DNA of 64,000 bases from Acidimicrobiales bacterium (GCA_035547835.1 DASZTW010000015.1:1-64000), one strand, 5' to 3'; shown: positions 7,469 to 15,824, numbered from the stretch's first letter. Numbers and translations are program-made. Notes: generated by a model from the letters alone, not told the origin.

Positions 7469-7781
7469 CGCCGATCAGCTCCGCGACGACGTCGAGCACG
7501 AGACGCGTGTGGTTGGTCCCTGGCCCGGCACGGGTCAAGGCGAGGCGCTCGACCTCGCTCGCGTCGAGACTGCGCAACTTGTCGGCGGCGCCCATCGGGT
7601 CGATCACCTGCACGACGCCGTCGCCCTCGACGCTGCCCTGCGCGGTGCGGTGGACGACGAGGCGCGTGGGCTGGTTGACGGCGCTGAACACCTCGACAGC
7701 CTCGACCAGGCTGGTGACGTCGACGCCGTCGATCTCAATGGTGCCGGCGACAGGGGCGAGGTCGAGACGGAAGCGAGTCAT
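7461..7781 (-). CDS. Leader-gene protein, MTRFRLDLAP family, intact copy
   Basis: 106 residues: MTRFRLDLAPVAGTIEIDG, a VDVTSLVEAVEVF segment, QPTRLVVHRTAQGSVEGDG and a C-terminal VLDVVAELIGDA. The alternating beta-strand pattern resembles small proteins encoded with phage head genes. It is translationally coupled to the zincin-like gene (8-bp overlap). Its start lies inside the 65-bp leader repeat. Paralogous starts occur at 6586 and 9000. The function is not known. Confidence 0.6.
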   Translation of the reverse strand: MTRFRLDLAPVAGTIEIDGVDVTSLVEAVEVFSAVNQPTRLVVHRTAQGSVEGDGVVQVIDPMGAADKLRSLDASEVERLALTRAGPGTNHTRLVLDVVAELIGDA

Positions 7782-7820
7782 GCCGCGACGGTGCGCCGAG
7801 GTGGCGCTAGCGGCCGGGAT
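7533..7820. repeat. ~290-bp repeat, copy B (partner 6338-6626)
   Basis: Matches copy A over the 5' part of the leader gene and its upstream region. The subsegment 7756-7820 is the ~65-bp leader also found at 6561-6626 and 8975-9040. Differences are scattered substitutions, so the duplication is not recent. Confidence 0.8.
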
Positions 7821-7828
7821 GCAGCGGG

Positions 7829-8008
7829 CTAAGCGGGCTGACGCTGCTGACGTTGAGCAAGGATCGCGTCGACTGTGGCGGTGTCATCATCGGCCAACGC
7901 TTGCAGGAAGCGGTCGTACAGCGCTCGCTCATCGGGTGTCAGTGCAGCTCGCATGCCGGCGAAGCCGGCGGGACCAAGGATCCGATCCTGCTCCTCCGCG
8001 GAGCTCAC
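7829..8008 (-). CDS. Small ORF downstream of immunity-like gene
   Basis: 59 residues. The GTG at 8008 overlaps the TGA of the upstream gene (8005-8007), indicating translational coupling. The sequence begins SSAEEQDRILGPAGFAG and continues with a helical LTPDERALYDRFLQALADDD. No family is recognised. It is the third gene of the toxin-immunity-like module and ends 9 bp before the leader repeat of the next module. Confidence 0.5.
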   Translation of the reverse strand: MSSAEEQDRILGPAGFAGMRAALTPDERALYDRFLQALADDDTATVDAILAQRQQRQPA

Positions 8009-8349
8009 AGTGATCGCGTCTGCCTCACGGCTATTGCGTCGAGGTCTGTCACGGGCTCATCCCCCACCGTCACGGCCAGCCGCCACGGCACAGATGCGGC
8101 CCGGAGCTTGCGGGCAAGGACAGCTGTGTTTGCGAGCGCTGTCTGGTCGTCGAGGCCGTACACGTCGAGCGCGTGCGTGTACCCGGGCCACAGGTCGTCG
8201 GCTTCGAGGTCGACGGCGTAGCCGGCGAGCTCGCCCGCGAGCCAGTCGTTTTCCGGGCGTAGGTCCCCGCCTAGCACCTCGCGCAACCTCGCCACGACCT
8301 GGTCAGTGGTGTCGCTCGTGCCGATGAGCACCGTTTCGCAATGAGCCAT
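8005..8349 (-). CDS. Immunity-protein-like gene coupled to nuclease toxin tail
   Basis: 114 residues. The ATG at 8349 lies one base after the TGA (8351-8353) that ends the repaired toxin frame. The sequence (CETVLIGTSDTTDQVVARLR, then DLWPGYTHALDVYGLDDQ and RLAVTVGDEPVTDLDAI) has normal composition and an alternating alpha/beta pattern. I do not recognise a named immunity family. The call rests on size, the one-base spacing and position directly after a CdiA_C-like nuclease domain, the standard order of toxin then immunity gene. Confidence 0.5.
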   Translation of the reverse strand: MAHCETVLIGTSDTTDQVVARLREVLGGDLRPENDWLAGELAGYAVDLEADDLWPGYTHALDVYGLDDQTALANTAVLARKLRAASVPWRLAVTVGDEPVTDLDAIAVRQTRSL

Positions 8350-8350
8350 C

Positions 8351-8974
8351 TCACGCACCCTCCGGCGGCCATTGTAGGAGGAACCCGTTCCCGATCAGCG
8401 AGACTTTGGACAGGCGGTGGCCGTAGTTCCGGAACGCCTGCTCGAGGCCCGGCACGGCAACGTCCCGGGGGGATCCCGACGGCTCGCCCGTCGACCACGA
8501 CAACCGCAGACTGCCCCTTCGCCCGCCGAAGGTTCTGAGCGACGGAGTTCACTGTCGGCTTGCCAAGCGTCTTGAACTCGATGTGAGTCCCATCGACCAG
8601 CGCATCGGCGGTGCGTCCACCCGCTCGAACGGGTTGGGCCTCAACGGTGTGGCCCCAGCCGGCCAGGTACTCGGCGATCGCCCGTTCCTTCGGGTCGAAC
8701 GACGCCCGACTCTCATCGACCACACCCGCCCCGATTCGTCGTGGCACTCGTGGCACGCGCGCCTTCCGCGGCCCACGCGTCGAGAACGACCGGCCGGTGA
8801 CGGTGCTACCGGCGGCGCGTTCCCGCTCCGCAGTCGCCAACCTCGCCTGGCGCTCGGGCGAGAAGCGTCGTGCCGCAGTCGCTTGCTCGGCGGTGCGAAC
8901 GTCGGGGCGCGGCCCGAAGCTGCGGGCGCATCGCAGGTGGCTCAGCGTCTGCGCGGCGCACTCCCCGACACGGG
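8351..8974 (-). pseudogene. Orphan CdiA_C-like nuclease toxin tail, frameshifted
   Basis: The toxin frame reads upstream linker (AQTLSHLRCARSFGPRPD, FSPERQARLATAERERAA), then FDPKERAIAEYLAGWGHTVE, TADALVDGTHIEFKTLGKP and QNLRRAKGQSAVVVVDG. Glu in the first helix, Asp before the strand and ExK in EFKT fit the PD-(D/E)xK-type nuclease fold of CdiA C-terminal tRNase domains. A one-base shift at a run of six G (8467-8472) changes frame. In the other frame the expected ending follows (GLEQAFRNYGHRLSKVSLIG), stopping one base before the immunity-like ATG. Only a TTG at 8840 could start it, and no delivery domain is present. It may be dead, or the shift may be a sequencing slip. Confidence 0.6.
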
Positions 8975-9040
8975 GCGAGGTCGAGAGGGAAGCGGGTCAT
9001 ACCCGCGACCGTGCGCCGAGACGGCGCTACCGGCCGGGAT
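8975..9040. repeat. ~65-bp leader repeat, copy C
   Basis: Matches 6561-6626 and 7756-7820, including the ATG region of the leader gene (here reading MTRFPLDLAP) and ~40 bp upstream. Downstream of this copy the leader frame is not continued. Toxin-linker sequence begins at 8974 in another frame, marking a recombination junction. Confidence 0.75.
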
Positions 9041-9048
9041 TCACGGTG

Positions 9049-9186
9049 CTACAGGATCGGGAGCGGGAAGCCTTCGCCGTGGTCGATGAAGAACTCCGCC
9101 TGATCGCGGTCGTACCCGATCGCCATGAACTTGGCGATCTGCGTCTCGCGGTCATCATCGGGAAGCAGGTCGGCTGGGATGATCAC
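9049..9186 (-). CDS. Small acidic partner, second copy
   Basis: 45 residues from a GTG at 9186 overlapping the TGA of the zincin-like remnant (GTGA). It reads MIIPADLLPDDDRETQIAKF, then AIGYDRDQAEFFIDHGEG. It parallels the gene at 6642-6827 in position, start and the pattern K(F/I)MA.GY..D.A.F. It ends earlier than that copy. The function is unknown. Confidence 0.5.
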   Translation of the reverse strand: MIIPADLLPDDDRETQIAKFMAIGYDRDQAEFFIDHGEGFPLPIL

Positions 9187-9545
9187 TTCAGCCAGCCTAA
9201 TTTCGCGAACACAGCATCGAGCGTCTCGGCAATCGACGCGAACGATTTGGCTGACCACTGGATCGAGATCTCTGTGCCCGCGAGGTCGGCTGAGAGGCTC
9301 GGGGGAATCTCTCGCTCGACGAGTTCCGCGAGTTCGCCGACCCTCTTCGTGTCGTTGGCTGGTGTGGCGATCCACTGGGCATAGGAGCGTGCCCACAGCT
9401 CATAGGGATGGAGCGGGTATCAGACGAACTCGGCAAGCTCAGGCTCTGGCGACAGCTGCGTGATCTCGCGGAGTCGCTGCACCTCGGGTGATGCCTTGAG
9501 GGCCTTCCACCAGTCGTCGAGCTCACCAGAGTTTGCCGAACACAT
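9183..9545 (-). pseudogene. Zincin-like head-protein domain, remnant with in-frame stop
   Basis: Reads ELDDWWKALKASPEVQRLRE from a possible ATG at 9545, then an in-frame TGA (9420-9422), then YELWARSYAQWIATPAND and ISIQWSAKSFASIAETLDAV with the terminal GWLK. The segments align with residues ~115-214 of the gene at 6824-7468 (WARSY.QWIA, QW...F..IAE, GWL). The putative metal-binding helix is missing. It is a decayed second copy still coupled to its small partner. Confidence 0.6.
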
Positions 9546-9687
9546 CGAGACCGACGAGCTGTCGGTCGATGAGGTGGTCGAACTGATCGCCGCTCGGACC
9601 GGCCTCGATCTCGGTGCCGGACGGCTGTCTGCTACCCGGTATCAACTTCGACGCGCCTCGGTTGGCATCCGTCACATCCGCACGTGA
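9516..9687 (+). pseudogene. Unidentified C-terminal fragment on the plus strand
   Basis: The frame ending at 9687 reads FAEHIETDELSVDEVVELIA and then ARTGLDLGAG, with natural composition, and ends RRASVGIRHIRT. The pattern resembles the C-terminus of small P-loop kinases (IDTDxLSVDEVV). No P-loop is present upstream, where the zincin remnant occupies the other strand. It is probably a remnant and the family is uncertain. Confidence 0.25.
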
Positions 9688-9752
9688 CTCCCGGATACCC
9701 TGCCGAGCCGGAACGGAAGTCTCTTCCTCGGGAGGAGGTGTGGCCTTGGCGC

Positions 9753-10130
9753 TCACCGCCTCGCCAGTTGGGGGACGCCGGGGCCTGACAGCGCGTCGAG
9801 CACTTGGGGTCGGCGGGCGAGCAGCAGGGCGAGGTCGATCGCCCGGCCAGTGACCTCGGGGCCGCTGCCGGCCGACCAGGCGGTGTCGGTTGCCACCAGT
9901 CGCGTCGTGCGGGCCGGGGCAGTGCCGAAGGCCGCCCGGCCGATCCGCTGGTAGATGTCGAGCACCGGGACCACCGTCTCGGGGTCGGTGTCGATGTCGT
10001 GTCCGACGGCGCGCAACGCATCGCACCCGTGCACCAGCACCTCGCCGAGCGCCACCGCCGGCGGCAGGCCCGGGAGACGGAAGTGACCTCCCGCGGCGGC
10101 CCGCAGCCGCTGTGTCGCGTGCGGCGGCCC
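9753..10130 (-). pseudogene. Mycothiol-dependent maleylpyruvate isomerase-like, C-terminal remnant
   Basis: The complement frame reads LGEVLVHGCDALRAVGHDID, then RLVATDTAWSAGSGPEVTGR and LALLLARRPQVLDALSGPG before its stop at 9753. This matches the C-terminal part of actinobacterial DinB/maleylpyruvate isomerase-like proteins. The N-terminal ~100 residues (DinB bundle with metal-binding His) are missing, and the upstream 60 bp runs into the divergent gene at 10188. The frame stays open to 10736 only as a shadow of that gene. Confidence 0.5.
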
Positions 10131-10187
10131 CGCAACTGACCACTCCGACCGACGCGGGACGGCGCGCTGGCGTAGCGTCGGTGCGTG

Positions 10188-11219
10188 ATGCGACGGGCGG
10201 GTTGGCGCACGGGCATGGCAGTGCTGGTCGGGTGCTGCCTGGGGGTGGCCGCGGGGTGTGGCACGGGATCGTCGTCGGGCACCGCGACGACGTCGGCGTC
10301 GATCACGTCGGCGGCATCGACGGGCGCGTCGGGGGCAGCCACCGGTCCGCTCGTGCTCGACGCCGCCAAGGACCACGGCGACAAGTACGCGAACGGCATC
10401 TTGCCGGTCGGCGACGGCCACTATCAGGCGAACCAGGCCAAGGTCGGCTACGTCGACGCCTGCACCCAGTACGTCCACAACCTGTCGGGCGACCGCGGTG
10501 GCGCGCAGGCGCGTGGCCCCTGGTTCGTGAACGACGACAAGGACTACGACCTCAACGCCAAGATCCACGTGCAGGGCCATGTCATGTGGACGGCCGACTT
10601 CTCCATGAAGACCTCCGGCGGCACCCGGACCATCGTCACCAACGACCTGCCCAAGCACCCGACCGGCACGTTCCCGATCGCCTCGATCGATCCCGCATAC
10701 GCGTACGACCACAACCCCAACTCGATCTCCGGTCACACGTTCACGTTCTCGCTGCCCGCATCACCCACGTACGGCGACCCGCAGTGCATGAGCGGGGAAG
10801 CGGGCGTGATGCTGACCGGGGTCCTGCTGTTCGACGGGTTCGACGCCGGTGGGCGCGACGCCGGGGCCTGGGAGGTGCAGGACTCCTGCGACGGGCACCC
10901 GCAGATGGAAGGCGTGTACCACTACCACTCGCTGTCGACGTGCATCACCGACGTCGGCGTCGGCGACGTGATCGGCTTCGCGCTCGACGGCTTCCCGATC
11001 ACCGGCCCCCAGGTGCGCAAAGGCGACGTGCTCACGACCGACGACCTCGACGAGTGCCACGGCATCACCAGCGACGTGCAGCTCGACGGCAAGACCGTGC
11101 GCACGTACCACTACGTGATGACCGCCGACTTCCCCTACTCCGTGTCGTGCTTCCGTGGCGCGCCGATCACGCCGCCCGATCGTGCCAGCGGCCAAGGTGG
11201 TGGCGCGGGCGCGCCGTGA
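10188..11219 (+). CDS. YHYH-domain lipoprotein
   Basis: 343 residues from ATG (a GTG sits one codon earlier). An N-terminal signal peptide ends in a lipobox (GVAAGC, Cys ~24), so the protein should be exported and lipid-anchored. A Ser/Thr/Ala-rich linker follows, then the mature domain. This contains the family's name motif in MEGVYHYHSLSTC, GFALDGFPITGP and a repeat-like RTYHYVMTADFPYSVSCFRG near the end. YHYH proteins are extracellular and of unknown function, with His clusters that suggest metal binding. Four or more Cys in the mature domain could form disulfides. It faces the LuxR-type gene with 13 bp between stops. Confidence 0.8.
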   Translation: MRRAGWRTGMAVLVGCCLGVAAGCGTGSSSGTATTSASITSAASTGASGAATGPLVLDAAKDHGDKYANGILPVGDGHYQANQAKVGYVDACTQYVHNLSGDRGGAQARGPWFVNDDKDYDLNAKIHVQGHVMWTADFSMKTSGGTRTIVTNDLPKHPTGTFPIASIDPAYAYDHNPNSISGHTFTFSLPASPTYGDPQCMSGEAGVMLTGVLLFDGFDAGGRDAGAWEVQDSCDGHPQMEGVYHYHSLSTCITDVGVGDVIGFALDGFPITGPQVRKGDVLTTDDLDECHGITSDVQLDGKTVRTYHYVMTADFPYSVSCFRGAPITPPDRASGQGGGAGAP

Positions 11220-11232
11220 CAGGCCGCCGTCC

Positions 11233-14169
11233 TCAGAGCTGCTGGCGCAGCTCACGGGCGCGCTGGCGCACCCACGCCAGACGGTGGCGCCGGCCGGTGG
11301 CGTCGGCGTGATCGATCATCTCCGTCGCTTGGTGGCCGGCGGACGGATCGTCGCCACCGAGCACGAGCTCCGCGTGGTCGAGCTGCGTATGGGCGGTGAG
11401 GGCCGGAGCCTGCACGCGCTCGCTCAGCGCCGCAGCGGCGGTCAAGGCCGCCACGGCCGCGTCGACGGCGCCGGTTGCGCCGAGGAGCGATCCGCGGAAC
11501 CGGTCTGCGGCACCCACGACGATGGTCCCCGCCCCGACGATCAGCAGCTGACCCCGGTACGGCTCCAAGTGGCGGGCGAGGTCTGCCGCGGCCGCCGGCC
11601 CGGCCGCGAGCGCGATAGGCGTGAGCCACGCCAACGTGGCCGGGCGCAGCCAGTCGCCCGGTACCGCCGCCAGATCGTGGTCGAGCACGTCGCCGGCGAG
11701 GCCGAGCGCCGCGTCGTGGTCGCCGGCAGCGGCGTACAGCCACCCGCCGAGCACCCGCAGCACGGCGAGGTCGGGGTGGTCGCCGAGCGCGTCGTGCACC
11801 ATCGGGAGCACCTCGGCGGCCCGGTCCTGCTCTGCTCGGATCGCGGCCAGGTGCACCAAGAAGCCGAGCAGGAAGTTGGGGTCGTCGCCGGCGACGGCGA
11901 GCACTTCGGTCGCCAGCGCTTCCGCGTCGTCGAGTCGGGCATCGAGCAGCGCTGTGAGAGTGCGCCACTCCGCCGCCAAGCTGCGCAGGAACGTCGAGTC
12001 GAGGCTCTCACCGAAACGACCGAGACCGTCCGCGTCGGCCTCGAACCCCGGCCGGTCGCCGGTGGCCAGGCGCACCAGCGCCCGGAAGCGACGCGGGTCG
12101 TACTCGAACGGCAGATCCGTGCGGTCGAGTCCGTGCGCCGTGAGCTCGTCCACCACAGCTGCCTGCGCCGCCAAGTCGGGTTGGCCGAGCGCCGCGGCCG
12201 CCACTCCGTACAGCGCAGCAGCCAGCGGCTTCGACTCACCCAGCGCCCGCGCTTCGTCGACCGCCAGGTGCGCGTCGTGCGCGGCGGCCCAGCCGTCGCC
12301 CCCGATCGCCCGTTGGTAGGACGCGCTCACGAGCAGGTCGACGCGACGTGGATCCGGACCGGGCGCGAGCGCCTCGATCGCTTCGTACTTCGCGTCGAGC
12401 AGCTCGCGGTCGATGATGCCCATCGGCGGCAAGACGGTGTTGCGTGCCAGCGCTTCGGCCAACGCGGATCGTCGCGGCAACCGGCGAGCGACCGCGACCG
12501 CGTCGAGCACCGCGCTGCGATGGGCCGTGAGATCCATGCGGGTGGCATGCGCGTCGGCTTGCACCAGCAGCAGACCGAAGCGCACTTCGTCGTGTTCCGT
12601 CGTGGCGGGGAGGCGGGCCAGCCCGCGCTCGACGTGGCCCAGCGCGTCGTCGGGGGCATGGCGGTGTGCCGCAGCCTGGGCCGCGCGCAAGGCGAGCTCC
12701 GCCGCCCGCCCGACCGGCGCGAGGTCACCGGCAGCGTCGAGATGGGCGGCGAGGGCTTGCACCTGGTCGTCGCCGTCGCCGCGGACCGCAACGATGGCAG
12801 CCGCGGCCGCCAAGTGCTGTTGCGCCCGACGGTTCACGCCCAGCTCGCCGACGAGCGTCTCCCACACCAGGTCGTGGCTGAACCGATAGCGGCCGAGGAC
12901 GGTGGACGACTCGTCGAGCAGCTGCGCCTGGGTGGCGCGCTCGAGGGTGACGCCCAAGCCGTCGACGACCGCGCGGGGCGCGTGCAACTCCTGCAGCGCA
13001 ACAGCGAGGGTGCTCGTGTCGAACCGATCGCCGAGCACGGCGGCGGCGGTGAGCACTTCGAGGGCGTGCTCGTCGACGCCGCCGACGCGCGCCAAGACGA
13101 CGTCGGTGACCGCCGGCGGTAGCGAAGGCCGAGCGCCGGCAGGCTGGCTCAGCATCTGCAACAAGAAGAACGGGTTGCCGCGAGTGCGGCCGTGCAGCTG
13201 GCCGATCTCCTCGGGATCGCGCGCGGCGCCGCGCACGTGCTCGGCCAAGGACACCGCGTCGGCCAACGGCAAGCCGGCGAGCTCCAGGCGTGAAGCGCGC
13301 GGCTCGCGCCAGAGGTCGGCCAGCAGGCCGGGGAGAGGGTGGCGCCGGGTCAGCTCGGTGTCGCGGAAGCTGGCCATCACCACCAGGTTCTGCGGCCGCG
13401 AAGCCGTGATCAGCTCCCGGAGGAGGGCAAGGGTCGTGTGGTCGGCCCAGTGCAGGTCCTCGATGACGAGGATGGCAGGGCCCCCGCGCGCGGCGTGGGC
13501 CAAGGTCGCGAACACGGCGTCGACCAGGAGGCGTCGACCTGCGGACGGCTCCCCGGCCACGAGCGGTTCGGGCAGGCAGTGGGCCAGATCCGGAACGATG
13601 GCCGCCAGCGAGCCGGCGATCGGTCCTATGTCACCGGCATCGAACCCGACCTGCGCGATCAGCGGCCGCAAGGCGTCGGCCACGGGCTGGAGCGGGGAGC
13701 CGAAGTCCGGGCTGCATCGTCCGGCGAGCACGGTCGCGCCGTCGGTCCACGCCCGGTGCGCCGCCCGGGCGATCAGCGCCGACTTGCCGATGCCTGCTTC
13801 GCCGCCGACGATCGCCGTGACGGGGCCGTGGTCGCCGGCCTCGGCGATCACGTGTGCCAACCTCGCCAGCTCGCCATCGCGCCCGACGAACGAGCCCGGT
13901 TCGTGCAGACCTCCGGGCAGCGCCAGCCGCGCCTCGCCGGCCGGCGCGTGCCCCGCCGTCGCTCCCGACCTGGCCAAGAAGGCGAGCAGCTCCGCACGGC
14001 TCTTGACCCCGAGCTTGCGGTACACCGAGCCGAGGTGGCTCTCGACCGTTCGGGGGCTGACATACAGCTCCGCCGCGATGTCTCGCGACGACAGGCCCGA
14101 CGCGGCCGCTTCGACCACGGCGCGCTCTCGTGCCGTCAGACGGTCCAGCTCCGACCCCGAGCGCGACAC
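11233..14169 (-). CDS. Large LuxR-type ATPase regulator with N-terminal HTH
   Basis: 978 residues from ATG. The LuxR HTH is at the N-terminus (LTARERAVVEAAASGLSSRD, VSPRTVESHLGSVYRKLGV, ~11-65). An AAA_16/NB-ARC-like ATPase follows, with Walker A GGEAGIGKS (~122-130) and Walker B AILVIEDLHWAD (~232-243), then ~600 residues of Ala/Leu-rich helical repeats of TPR/MalT type. In most LAL/MalT regulators the HTH is C-terminal, so the inverted domain order is unusual, although known in some actinobacterial proteins. It probably integrates a ligand or partner signal to control transcription; targets are unknown. A 655-codon shadow frame lies on the other strand. Confidence 0.9.
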   Translation of the reverse strand: MSRSGSELDRLTARERAVVEAAASGLSSRDIAAELYVSPRTVESHLGSVYRKLGVKSRAELLAFLARSGATAGHAPAGEARLALPGGLHEPGSFVGRDGELARLAHVIAEAGDHGPVTAIVGGEAGIGKSALIARAAHRAWTDGATVLAGRCSPDFGSPLQPVADALRPLIAQVGFDAGDIGPIAGSLAAIVPDLAHCLPEPLVAGEPSAGRRLLVDAVFATLAHAARGGPAILVIEDLHWADHTTLALLRELITASRPQNLVVMASFRDTELTRRHPLPGLLADLWREPRASRLELAGLPLADAVSLAEHVRGAARDPEEIGQLHGRTRGNPFFLLQMLSQPAGARPSLPPAVTDVVLARVGGVDEHALEVLTAAAVLGDRFDTSTLAVALQELHAPRAVVDGLGVTLERATQAQLLDESSTVLGRYRFSHDLVWETLVGELGVNRRAQQHLAAAAAIVAVRGDGDDQVQALAAHLDAAGDLAPVGRAAELALRAAQAAAHRHAPDDALGHVERGLARLPATTEHDEVRFGLLLVQADAHATRMDLTAHRSAVLDAVAVARRLPRRSALAEALARNTVLPPMGIIDRELLDAKYEAIEALAPGPDPRRVDLLVSASYQRAIGGDGWAAAHDAHLAVDEARALGESKPLAAALYGVAAAALGQPDLAAQAAVVDELTAHGLDRTDLPFEYDPRRFRALVRLATGDRPGFEADADGLGRFGESLDSTFLRSLAAEWRTLTALLDARLDDAEALATEVLAVAGDDPNFLLGFLVHLAAIRAEQDRAAEVLPMVHDALGDHPDLAVLRVLGGWLYAAAGDHDAALGLAGDVLDHDLAAVPGDWLRPATLAWLTPIALAAGPAAAADLARHLEPYRGQLLIVGAGTIVVGAADRFRGSLLGATGAVDAAVAALTAAAALSERVQAPALTAHTQLDHAELVLGGDDPSAGHQATEMIDHADATGRRHRLAWVRQRARELRQQL

Positions 14170-14368
14170 CCCCTCACCTCCGATCGGTGTTCGACGCGAT
14201 TTGCGTAGTTTCCCTGGTGCGGCGGGTGCCGTGGGCTGCGCACGATCGGGACGTCCATCCGCGCCAGAGAGGGCAGTCCCGATGTTGCTTGTGACGGCAG
14301 TGGTCCCGGCGGAGGGATCTTGCCGGCGCCGGCGACGGTGGGGCTGAGCGGTGGCCCTCCCGGCGCGG

Positions 14369-14752
14369 ATGGACGAGACCCACCCGCTGTTGGCCTCGGT
14401 CCTGCGGTTCTACCGGTACTTGGAGCTGCGTGACCTGGCCCGCCTGGGCCAGCTGCTCGACGACGACGCCGTCTGGATCGCCGCGACCGGCCCGCCGCCC
14501 GGCATGTCCCTGCACGGCCGCCACGAGATCCTCACCCACCTCGCGCGGCGCATCAACGACAGCGGTGGCACCTTCACGGCCCGCGCAGTCGAGGTGTTCT
14601 GCGGCGGCGACGGCTCGGTGATCGTCGTGCAGGAGGAGCCCGACGAAGCGGGCGCGGACCCAGCCACGACCGCGCTCGTGCGCATCGAAGGCCGCGCCGC
14701 CATGTCGAGGATCGTGACGTTTTCGGCCGCGCACCGTACCGAGAATCCGTAG
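14369..14752 (+). CDS. SnoaL-like (NTF2-fold) protein
   Basis: 127 residues from the ATG at 14369; an in-frame GTG at 14351 would add six. It reads LLASVLRFYRYLELRDLARL, QLLDDDAVWIAATG, GMSLHGRHEILTHLARRIND and a final strand MSRIVTFSAAHR. This is the helix-helix-strand pattern of SnoaL/NTF2 polyketide-cyclase-like folds, which act as small-molecule isomerases, hydrolases or binding proteins. It is divergent from the LuxR-type gene and may be its target. No catalytic assignment is possible. Confidence 0.65.
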   Translation: MDETHPLLASVLRFYRYLELRDLARLGQLLDDDAVWIAATGPPPGMSLHGRHEILTHLARRINDSGGTFTARAVEVFCGGDGSVIVVQEEPDEAGADPATTALVRIEGRAAMSRIVTFSAAHRTENP

Positions 14753-14826
14753 ATCCCCGGATGCGCGGGCCGGGTGCGGCACCGGACGATGTGGCAACCA
14801 ACGGTCCCTTCCGAGCGGAGTACACC

Positions 14827-15816
14827 ATGAGCCAAACATCGAGGGTTCCGACGAGCAAGCGGCGTCGGCGCCACTCACTCGCCGTCGCAGTCGCGGGCCT
14901 CGCGGCCGCGTCGCTGGTGGCGTCCGCCTGCTCGAGCTCGTCGCATGCGGCGACGAAGCCGACCACCAAAGTGACGGCCGCCCCGGTCACCAAGCCGATC
15001 GCGAAGGCGAGCCCTGCCGAGCTCGAGACCGCCTATCGCGACTACCAGCACACCGTGGACCAACTCGACAGCACGAAGTTCAGTGCGTTCGAGTCCGCCG
15101 CCCACCAGCCGAGCGTCGGTGTGTCCGCCGGCGACCAGATCCTCGCGAACGCCAAGCCGCTGGCATCGAGCTGGCGCGACAACCTCTACGCCTGGGACGC
15201 CCTGGTTCGGGAAGTCCGCTTCCCTGCGGCGGTGCAAGGCCAGGTGAACCAAGTGCTCACCGCCAACGGCAAGGAGATCGCCGCCCTCGATCGGGTGCAG
15301 ACGGTCACCAACCTCGACGGGCTGCTGGTCGCGGCGGATCAGGTGGGTGTCGCGGACGCCGACGGCCTCATCGCCAGCCACGTCCTCGACACCGCGCTGG
15401 GGCACCCGCAGAGCGCGCATGCCCTCTCGGTGGATCGCGCCCAACTCGCTTACGCCAGCCTGAGCGAAGCCGTCGACACCGAGGCGGCTGCATACAACCC
15501 GCTGGCCACCCGTTACCAGGACGCCGACCGGCAGGGCGACCTCTCGGCGATCAAGGACGTCGCTTCCCAACAAGGCGACTTGGAGCAGACGCTGCTGCGC
15601 CGCCTCGACCAGATCGCGTTCCCGCCGCAGGTGGCCCAACAAGTCGCTGCCTACAGGACCGCCACCCAGGCGGTCTTGCGCCTCGACACAAAGGAGTCGC
15701 AGGCCTCGAGCTTGTCCGGGCTCCACCAGATCGACCAGGCCGGCGCTCAGTCCGGCCCGGCACAAGACACCGCCATGCGCGACCTCATGCAAGCCCTCAG
15801 CACCGCAACCCAGTAG
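14827..15816 (+). CDS. Lipoprotein of unknown function, helical
   Basis: 329 residues from the ATG at 14827, preceded by GCGGAG; the longer frame upstream lacks a signal sequence at its start. Basic residues, a hydrophobic stretch AVAVAGLAAASLVAS and a lipobox ending SAC (Cys ~37) predict an exported lipoprotein. The mature part is mostly alpha-helical with many Gln/Asp/Ala (for example YRDYQHTVDQLDSTKF and SQQGDLEQTLLRRLDQ) and no Cys. No family is recognised. It is followed after 8 bp by the PH-like gene and is probably co-transcribed. Confidence 0.7.
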   Translation: MSQTSRVPTSKRRRRHSLAVAVAGLAAASLVASACSSSSHAATKPTTKVTAAPVTKPIAKASPAELETAYRDYQHTVDQLDSTKFSAFESAAHQPSVGVSAGDQILANAKPLASSWRDNLYAWDALVREVRFPAAVQGQVNQVLTANGKEIAALDRVQTVTNLDGLLVAADQVGVADADGLIASHVLDTALGHPQSAHALSVDRAQLAYASLSEAVDTEAAAYNPLATRYQDADRQGDLSAIKDVASQQGDLEQTLLRRLDQIAFPPQVAQQVAAYRTATQAVLRLDTKESQASSLSGLHQIDQAGAQSGPAQDTAMRDLMQALSTATQ

Positions 15817-15824
15817 GAGGAACG

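Noticed and set aside
10131-10736. Extension of the isomerase-like frame upstream to 10736
   Set aside because: This part is antisense to the YHYH lipoprotein gene, and its Val/Gly/Arg-rich composition is a shadow; only 9753-10130 looks like protein.
11155-13122. 655-residue plus-strand ORF
   Set aside because: Shadow of the LuxR-type regulator; Arg/Gln/Val-rich, with no domain.
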